From Isohypsibius dastychi (Eukaryota > Tardigrada > Eutardigrada > Parachela > Isohypsibiidae): a stretch of DNA of 16,062 nucleotides. Of this stretch, positions 9,941-16,062 are shown one piece after another. Within the stretch, counting starts at the first letter, position 1. Each line of letters begins with the position of its first letter. Location: positions 1 to 16,062 of the forward strand of contig JAQIWT010000705.1 of NCBI GenBank assembly GCA_034696485.1, in the 5' to 3' direction. Made by a program: the position numbers and the translations under genes. The notes beneath the pieces are model-generated. The model was given only the letters and a program-made list of their open reading frames with translations. It was not told the origin of the DNA and ran no database searches.

Positions 9941-9949
9941 GGCGCGAAA
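9941..9949 (-). promoter_or_regulatory. E2F-type site TTTCGCGCC
   Basis: The minus strand reads TTTCGCGCC, an exact match to the E2F/DP consensus TTTSSCGC. It lies 741 bp upstream of the proposed cdc25 start and about 530 bp upstream of the csrnp ATG. E2F control of cell-cycle genes including cdc25 is known in animals. Two CTCACGAG copies (9922-9929 and 9932-9939) sit right beside it. The site is seen; its use is inferred. Confidence 0.45.
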
Positions 9950-10172
9950 TGAAAAGAGAAGCACAGAGGCAAATGGAGAGAGAAAGTATGAAAAGAGGCC
10001 ATAACTAGAAAGAGAGAAAGCAGCAGTCAGGCTCGGGCTCAGCAAAGTTGAAAGAAATGCTCAGGCGAGCTATATTGATCTAATGAGCATTATCACAGTG
10101 TAGATTCCATTCTGGAACTGTTAGAGCTTCAGGGAGTGGTAAATGACTTTAACTTCCAATTGATTAACTAAG

Positions 10173-10448
10173 GTAAGTCCGGCTCAATTATAAACTACAA
10201 ATAAAATTGCGTTTTTGGTGTCCGTAATAATTTTATCATTTTATATTCGAGTGCAAACAAACAAGGAGATTCAGAGTTTGCTGATCCGGGTCGATTTGTG
10301 TTCGGCGCGGCGAGAGATTTTTGTCTGACTCTTTAACTGCTTTCTTTCTCTTTGCTCTCTTGTCTCGCTCTAACGTGAAAATGAAATGTCAAGGACCGAG
10401 AGTAAAAATGGTCATTCTGATTTTATTTCCATTATTGTTTATTTGCAG
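10173..10448 (+). other. Intron in the csrnp 5' untranslated leader
   Basis: A strong donor AAG|GTAAGT at 10173 pairs with the acceptor TTATTTGCAG ending at 10448, 25 bases before the csrnp ATG. This implies a non-coding first exon ending at 10172 whose upstream end lies somewhere in about 9900-10100. That exon is purine-rich (AGAGAGAAAG-type runs at 9950-10025). The intron includes GTTCGGCGCGG near 10300, a near match to an E2F site. Confidence 0.6.
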
Positions 10449-10473
10449 ATTTATCAGCTGATGTTGTTTGGGA

Positions 10474-13400
10474 ATGCCGAAACGGAAGCTGAATGAGGAT
10501 GCGGCGGCGAATGAGGCCAAAGAAGAGGACACGCCGGAGCGAATTTCCGGAGCGAATACCAAATCCTCTTGCCACCCCAACAGTCATAACCTCCCGGAGT
10601 CTAGGAAAATAACCCTCAGCGATCAAGCGTTTCCCATTCCTTCAACCTCAAATGGTGAGATTGTACTTCATTATTCAATTGATCTGATGTGATGTGACAA
10701 AGCAAACGCAGCCTTGTTGCAAACAGAATTTACCTGGAATTATCACTCGATCTAGCTAGTCGTTGGACTCAACCATTTATGAGTCATTCATGAAACTTAC
10801 ATTGATATGACCGATAGCGTTGAGTTTCTGGATCAAAACGCAATCAACTTTGACTTCTGACGTTTTATTTGTAAATGAATGAGAAATTAGTACATAATAA
10901 AAGAGAATACCGCATTTCCCTAAAATAAAATAGAATAAAATAAAATAATAAATAAATAATAATGAGTTAAATAATAGCTTAAACGTGTTTTTAGTTGCAG
11001 CTCTAGCATGGGCTATCTAAAAGTTATCGTAATTATTTTTACTTTTTTCTCAAGTTTTTGCTTGAGCGTTTTTGTTTTTAAGAAGAAAAACCAAGAAAAT
11101 AATTAATATATTACCCACATTTCTGTCAAAGTAAGTTGTCGGAATGTAAGGAGATCGCCTTTTGAACACGAACATATTATTCAATCTCTTGTTTGTTTGG
11201 ATTGCAAAGCCCCGCTGCTAGTATTATGAATGAGCGCCGATCTTTCGAGTGAACAGATTTGAAACCATCAAATTGTCAAGCTTGTTTGGCCTTGGATCAG
11301 AAAATGAGGAAAGCATAGCTGTTGAAAAGTCATAGACAACATTGTTGCTCATCGCGAAACGGCGTAAGAATATTAGTGTCACAACTGTGATGCATGGTCT
11401 GGCATTCTTGTGGTTAGGTGGCGGTGTCATGTTATGTGTTGAGATGGATCAAGCAGGAATTAGAAGTAAAGTGATCCATAATTCAAGTCGAAACCAATCA
11501 GTCCCGCTTTGCACGCTTCTTGATTGGAACATGATTAATTTAGGTAGTTAATTGGGCATCCAGTGCTAATCAGAAATCATCCCTCAACGCTGAAATATTT
11601 TCATCATTTCATGTAATATTTTTCATTCAAAGTGTGTTTTTGCAATAGAATGATTATAAATGTTTAAATTTGTGCAAAACCTCTTATGTTCAAATTTTCG
11701 TAAAACATTTAATGCTACGTTTAATGCATTTATCAATGTTATGTGTGAGATTATTCCACTAAATACTCTCCGATGATTTCTCGAATAGAAACGCGATGAG
11801 TTGTTTCAGCTCAGGTGCAAACTAGACAAACCGGTTTCCTCAACAACCCGTTCTTGTCATTGTGTCAAGCACAATGTGGCATCAAGTGCTGCATTGCTGG
11901 AGATGGCAATGAGCTCTTTGACCTAAACTGTTAATTAGGAATTACAAAATTATCTGAGATATATCAAAAAACGTATTTGTAATACGTTGTTTGGTTTCAG
12001 GTTCTTCCCATGCATTGGGAATTACAGGGAATGCATCAACTGAAGACCAGCCAAAAAGAAAAAAGTCGGTTCGGTTTGCCGATGTTACCGTTTATATGTT
12101 CCCGAGGCAGCAGGGATTCACTTGCATACCGAGTTCCGGTGGACTCACCTTAGGTATATCCGTTTTCAATCGTTTTTTGTCAAATTATAAAAAACAATCA
12201 CGAATACCATACTTTCGGAGCGTTGATAGCTATTATGAATATGTAACGTGCAATTGTATAGTTCTGTACAAAATAGGAAGTATACAATTGCTTTCATATC
12301 ATTACCGATTCTGGTTTTTAGGCATGACAAACGAACACTCTGAAATGAAAAGCCTGACACTTGCACAGCACGAGCAGGAATGCCGGACAAGTCGATGTAA
12401 CCAGTTGGCTCTCATTCGCAAACAGCAGCAAACCTTGGAGGAAGAAGAGTCTGAAGAATCCGAAGAAGATGGAGAAGAGGAAGACGCGGAGGAGGAAGAA
12501 GATGAGGAAGAAGAAGACAACGAATATGAAAGTTCGGAAGACACCAGCTGTTTCCCAATCGCCATCTCCATAAAACAAAGGCGAACTCTACTCAAAGAAG
12601 CCGGATGTCTGGTGGATAATGCTGAACGAGAAGACTGTCAGTTTATCAGAAACTCTAGAGAAGGTACGCATTTAAGCTGTGTTGTTACAAATAAAATCAG
12701 TTTAATTCTGGAAACGTTTTTTCGCGGCAATCTTCGTGTGTGTGATTATTGTTGTTTTTTCAGCTTGTGGCTGCCAGTGCCAAACAGTGTGCAAGCCGGA
12801 TGAATGCAGCTGCAGCCTAAATAATATTAAATGCCAGGTAAGTAATTCAGTTGACCAATGAAGCAAGATTTTTATGAATATTTCCAAAATTCCTGATTTT
12901 TTTGTTGCACAAATATAAATTTTATTCACCTTCAGCATTGACTCCTACTCATTACATTTTTAAAGGTGGATCGGTTTTCCTATCCATGCGGATGTTCCAG
13001 AAACGGATGCGGCAATCTGACTGGTCGCGTAGAATTTAATCCAGTGCGTGTTAAAACGCATTTCATGGCCACTATTGCCAGGATATCTTCGGAGACAGAT
13101 GGCATTTCGTCGTTGACGTCGAGCTCGGTGCAGTCTGGTCAACAGGAGTATTCTTCCTATGAACAGAGCAACTTTTCGGCTTCCAATGGAAACAGCATCG
13201 AATCATATTCCAGTCACCACGAGTCCTTCATCCAAACGCCTCAGGTACTGCTCTTGTTTTTTTCATAATGAATTTTAAACGAACAATTAACTTCAGGCAA
13301 TTTCAAATTTAGGAACAAGTAATTAAGCATTATTTATTTGTATTGAAAGCCTGTTCATTGTGTTATAATTTCGGTTCATGCCGCAAAGAAACTGCAATTA

Positions 13401-14446
13401 ATCTGTTAATTCTGCTTCAGTTTTTGACCTCACTTTGTTTTACAGGGTGAATATGGATACACATCGCTTTCGTCGAATAATGGATACCATATCCAGGCTT
13501 CAAATGTATCCATGTCGATGGAATCATTTTCTTCAGTATCCATGTGCCAGCCTGGTTATCCATATTACAACAACAATCAGCCTGACTATGACAATAACCA
13601 GTAAGTGAATTTTTCTGCAAAATTGAATTTTTTTGCAGAACTTCATAAGTGTTTTTCTTTTTGTCAAATGTGAAAATGGTAGAGCCATAATACATGACAT
13701 CTTGAACAACGCTCTAACATGTGGTCCCATGTTCGATCTGATGTGTTACATTCTAGTGTGGTACTTGGGTCGGTGGTAGATTTCAAGATCGAAACTTTCA
13801 AATTCGGGAAATGTATAATTTTTGAATCAAATATAGTTTTTTCGCTAGAAAAGTAGAATTAATCACGATCATGTACTACTCGCTTTTTAGTCTGATCGTT
13901 ATTTTCGATTTTTCGTTCTTTGAAGACGCGATGTTGTTGTGCACGAAAGCCATAGAATTTGCCAAGCAATCGAACATTCTGTAAAAAAAGTGTTTAGAGA
14001 ATAATTCAGTTTTGTTGATCATTAGGCCGAAATCGCATGAATGGAGTGATTTATTTGTCATGTAATGTCAATAGATATAACGATTTATTTTTCTTTACAG
14101 ATCTGCGAATTTAACGATTTTGCCCGTAATGAGCCCAGTCTCAAGTGCCGCATCCGGTGTGTACAACTGTTCCGAGCCCGGAGAATACTATGGCATATCG
14201 ACAGCAAATAATCAGATGATCTCCCCTGTTCATATTTATGAAAATCCAGGTCTCACTTATGGTTCATCTTTACCCCCCGCTTCTTTTCCTCATTACACTG
14301 CCGGAAGTATGCCTACTCATGCCTTCAACTCCAGCATTCTGGAAGGAGATGGCTCGGGGGATTCGTCCAACTCTGAAACACCAGCTGGGTCTCTGGATTT
14401 CGGCGAACTAATTAAACAGTCATTGGTTGAGACAGCGACTGCCTGA
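10474..14446 (+). CDS. csrnp: Cysteine/serine-rich nuclear protein (CSRNP / AXUD1 family)
   Basis: Predicted nuclear, probably DNA-binding transcription regulator of about 509 aa. Coding exons: 10474-10654, 12001-12153, 12322-12663, 12764-12837, 12966-13244, 13446-13600, 14101-14446; all phases match. The start ATG opens [19 protein letters not shown], as family members start with a short basic motif. [20 protein letters not shown] (77-96) and [16 protein letters not shown] are the family signature. They include a basic nuclear-localisation-like run and KSVRF (82-86), which fits the PP1-docking RVxF motif. A Glu/Asp tract covers 151-187. The Cys-rich domain (about 227-278) reads [18 protein letters not shown], then [14 protein letters not shown] and [11 protein letters not shown], with family cysteine spacing. 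The C-terminal half is Ser/Tyr/Asn-rich and ends [14 protein letters not shown], a conserved-looking tail. Vertebrate CSRNPs are signal-induced; that regulation here is inference. Family identity is sure. Confidence 0.95.
10655..12000 (+). other. Large first coding intron of csrnp
   Basis: This 1346-nt intron has donor GTGAGA and acceptor TTTGGTTTCAG and is by far the longest in the window. I see no gene inside it on either strand. It holds an A/T simple repeat near 10919-10964. Long first introns often carry enhancers, and csrnp genes are inducible in vertebrates, so regulatory content is plausible but no motif proves it. Confidence 0.8.
10919..10964. repeat. TAAAA/AATA simple-sequence tract
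   Basis: An imperfect microsatellite of TAAAA and AATA units in the first csrnp intron, almost purely A/T. It is the clearest simple repeat in the window and is likely length-variable. Confidence 0.8.
13601..14100 (+). other. Last intron of csrnp
   Basis: A 500-nt intron with donor GTAAGT and acceptor TTCTTTACAG, joining codon phase 2 to phase 1 so that CA|A reads Gln. Minus-strand open frames here are uninformative. No other feature was recognised. Confidence 0.85.
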
Positions 14447-14639
14447 TCTTTTTTATACCTTTTAAAAAGCTATTTGATTCGTGATGGTGATGTGTTTGTC
14501 GTCCACGTCACTGGCTTCTGCTTTTCAATTCGTAATTTCGAGTTTTATTTCAATTGTTTTGTTTTAAACTCGGGGATTCGTTCTGTTACTCCGAAGATGC
14601 GTGTATTGAAAAGCTGTTTTTGAATTGAGGATGCTACAT

Positions 14640-14645
14640 AATAAA
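14640..14645 (+). terminator. Polyadenylation signal of csrnp
   Basis: AATAAA lies 194 nt downstream of the csrnp TGA stop. A second AATAAA at 14738-14743 could serve as a distal site. The sequence between is AT-rich and non-coding, as expected of a 3' UTR. Confidence 0.6.
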
Positions 14646-14745
14646 TAGGAACATGTGAGAAACAAATCATCAAGAATGATTTTGAATTCGTAATTGAGGT
14701 AATCAAAATTTGCTTACGTCACATTAATAACCGTTTGAATAAATA

Positions 14746-15734
14746 AATTTGCAACTACGTCATTTGTTTCAAAGAATTTTTTGTTTGTGAACTTGTCATA
14801 ATTGATATTTTCTCGTATTCTTTGTTCTAAATGACAATAAGTTAAATTCAAAAATCGCAGCACAATACGAAAAATATCCCAGACCAAGAGTGGTAAAGAA
14901 AATGATTTCGGCTGATTATCCCCAGCAAAATTGTTTATCTGATGCGGCAGAGTTTTTTGCATTGGTGAATTTCACGGTGAAAAGACACTGTATTCACTGT
15001 CATTATCTGAGGAGCTCATCTTGCGGCTCTTGTGAAAGAAAGTAGTCCTGAAGCAATGATCCATATTTTGTACATGCCCAATAGCAACGTCAACTTCAAT
15101 CCTCATTGACTTCCATTTTGCTGCACAAACAGAATGGGTTGACTTGACAATCGTTCGGAATATTTAATGAATTTCCGCTGGAGCAAACAGACACGAAGAG
15201 CCATTTGAATAACTAACCAAAAACAAGCGGATTATTTTTTACACGAAAGGCATTACTAAATACAACAATTCAAATGCAGCTGGTATTTTCCTGCTACCTG
15301 TTTTTGAAGGATGTTTTAGTGATGTTGGTGCAATTATTTTGAACAGAACATAAATTGATTTTAATTGCTTTGATCACATTTTGTGCGTCAAAGTAGTAAC
15401 AAATAAAACATAAATATAAATGTTTGATTCATACCGGTTCTCCTGCGAACGCTCCCAGCTAATGATTTGCAAATCAAAACACGCAGGTCAGACTCGAGCC
15501 TTTTGACTGGTGAATTTTCGATTTCTTGCATTCATCAAATCCTCGAATGCCTCAACGTGCTGATGTGCGTTTGTGAAAGAACTGTTTTGTCACTATAGAT
15601 TGACGGGAGAATAAATTATCCACTCATTGTGGTTGAGGTCGATATTTCTTTGTTTACAGTCCTGTGATGTGGATAAAGCGGGAAGCTTTTGGTTGATTTG
15701 ATAACCGGCCTGAGAAGTTGGATGGCATGAAAAA
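14746..15734. other. Intergenic region downstream of csrnp, no confident gene
   Basis: No open frame here resembles a known family. A minus-strand ATG at 15019 begins a short acidic reading MSSSDNDSEYSVFSP with an A at -3, but the frame ends after 15 codons and no convincing splice partner was found. A perfect 14-bp palindrome lies at 15463-15476. The remaining DNA appears non-coding. Confidence 0.55.
15463..15476. repeat. Perfect 14-bp palindrome TGATTTGCAAATCA
   Basis: The sequence equals its own reverse complement. Its centre, ATTTGCAA / TTGCAAAT, is one base from the POU octamer ATTTGCAT on each strand. It may be a dimeric transcription-factor site in the region 3' of csrnp, or chance. 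Confidence 0.5.
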
Positions 15735-16060
15735 TCATTTTTCTCCCGCATTCTGAAGAGGCTCAGGAAGTGCGGGGGTATTAAAAGCGAAGCCACTCCA
15801 GCCTATAAAATTCCCGCAATCATCACGCCATAGCAATGATTTCGTCTTTTCTGGCACTGTTCAAAAAGTGAGAATTCTAATGTGAAACTGTTTGTTGATG
15901 CGATTCACGTTTTTTACTGGCTGATTTTGTCACCACAGTTTCCCATTGCCACTGACAGATAATGTTGCCATCTGGCCAATGACTTACGAGCGCCGCTTCT
16001 TCCATTAATACCCAACTCGCCTTCACCGCACGACTCCGATTTGAAGATAATCAAAAGCTG
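15735..16060 (-). CDS. Possible partial gene entering from the right edge (two exons)
   Basis: Weak model. A minus-strand frame open from the window edge (16060) reads QLLIIFKSESCGEGELGING and reaches a strong GTAAGT donor at 15987. A TTTTATAG acceptor at 15803 continues in phase into WSGFAFNTPALPEPLQNAGEK and a TGA at 15737-15735. The implied intron is 185 nt. The phase match and strong donor are the only support. No family is recognised, and the acceptor overlaps a TATAAAA string that would serve the opposite strand. Confidence 0.22.
15804..15810 (+). promoter_or_regulatory. TATA box-like TATAAAA
   Basis: An exact TATAAAA lies about 30 bp upstream of an ATG at 15836. If used, transcription would start almost at that ATG, leaving too short a leader, so it may drive a transcript that starts translation further right. 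On the other strand the same bases form a TTTTATAG splice acceptor. Use is unproven. Confidence 0.25.
15836..16007 (+). CDS. Possible 33-residue spliced small ORF at the right edge
   Basis: Weak model. ATG at 15836 reads MISSFLALFK to a GTGAGA donor at 15868. The acceptor TCACCACAG ending at 15938 restores the frame, reading NFPLPLTDNVAIWPMTYE and stopping at TAA (16005-16007). The 71-nt intron has the normal size for this genome. No family is recognised, and a 66-nt open second exon is expected by chance. It conflicts with the minus-strand model in the same place. Confidence 0.15.
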
Positions 16061-16062
16061 CC

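Noticed and set aside
12302-12595. Minus-strand serine-rich frame with a long Ser run
   Set aside because: It is the antisense of the Glu/Asp tract (GAA/GAG codons) of CSRNP, not a gene.
11991-12803. A 270-codon continuous plus-strand frame with an in-frame ATG before the KSVRF segment
   Set aside because: It reads through two introns (12154-12321 and 12664-12763), and its ATG lies before the 12000 acceptor. The spliced model restores the TLGM join and the full cysteine-rich domain, which the read-through frame loses.
15435-15500. tRNA-like segment with a TTGCAAA loop (possible Cys anticodon)
   Set aside because: The D-arm and T-arm do not fold and no acceptor stem pairs; the loop is explained by the palindrome.

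Overview
The window is animal nuclear DNA. It holds three multi-exon protein genes split by canonical GT-AG spliceosomal introns, most of them 50-170 nt. One gene encodes a cysteine/serine-rich nuclear protein (CSRNP/AXUD1), a family I know only from metazoans. No operons, Shine-Dalgarno sites, CRISPR arrays, insertion sequences or rRNA genes were seen. Short introns, close gene spacing and moderately AT-rich intergenic DNA suggest a compact invertebrate genome, possibly an ecdysozoan. The species cannot be named from the sequence alone.

Layout. 1-3300: no confident gene, only short coding-like fragments, a perfect 13-bp tandem duplication and AT-rich stretches. 3831-7148 (+): a 16-exon S9C-type serine peptidase (prolyl-oligopeptidase superfamily), about 684 aa, with an intact Ser-Asp-His triad. 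7356-9200 (-): a CDC25 dual-specificity phosphatase in about seven exons with an intact HCX5R active site; only its first exon is uncertain. 9200-10172: the divergent region between cdc25 and csrnp, with an exact E2F-type site and a repeated CTCACGAG. 10474-14446 (+): CSRNP, about 509 aa, seven coding exons after a spliced 5' UTR. 14447-16062: csrnp 3' end, then mostly non-coding DNA, with weak competing exon models on both strands at the right edge.

How the genes relate. The peptidase and cdc25 are tail to tail, with 207 bp between their stop codons, so their transcripts may overlap. cdc25 and csrnp are head to head and share an upstream region. CDC25 activates cyclin-dependent kinases; CSRNP is a nuclear protein with a PP1-docking-like motif. 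The peptidase has no evident functional link to either. All exon joins were made by hand from reading frame, splice-site sequence and remembered family motifs, with no transcript data.

I see no evidence of a wholly new biological system. The most useful points are a donor choice in the peptidase (a strong GTGAGT that would break the frame next to a weaker GTACTT that keeps it), the two possible N-termini of the peptidase, the shared cdc25/csrnp upstream region, and the edge fragments.
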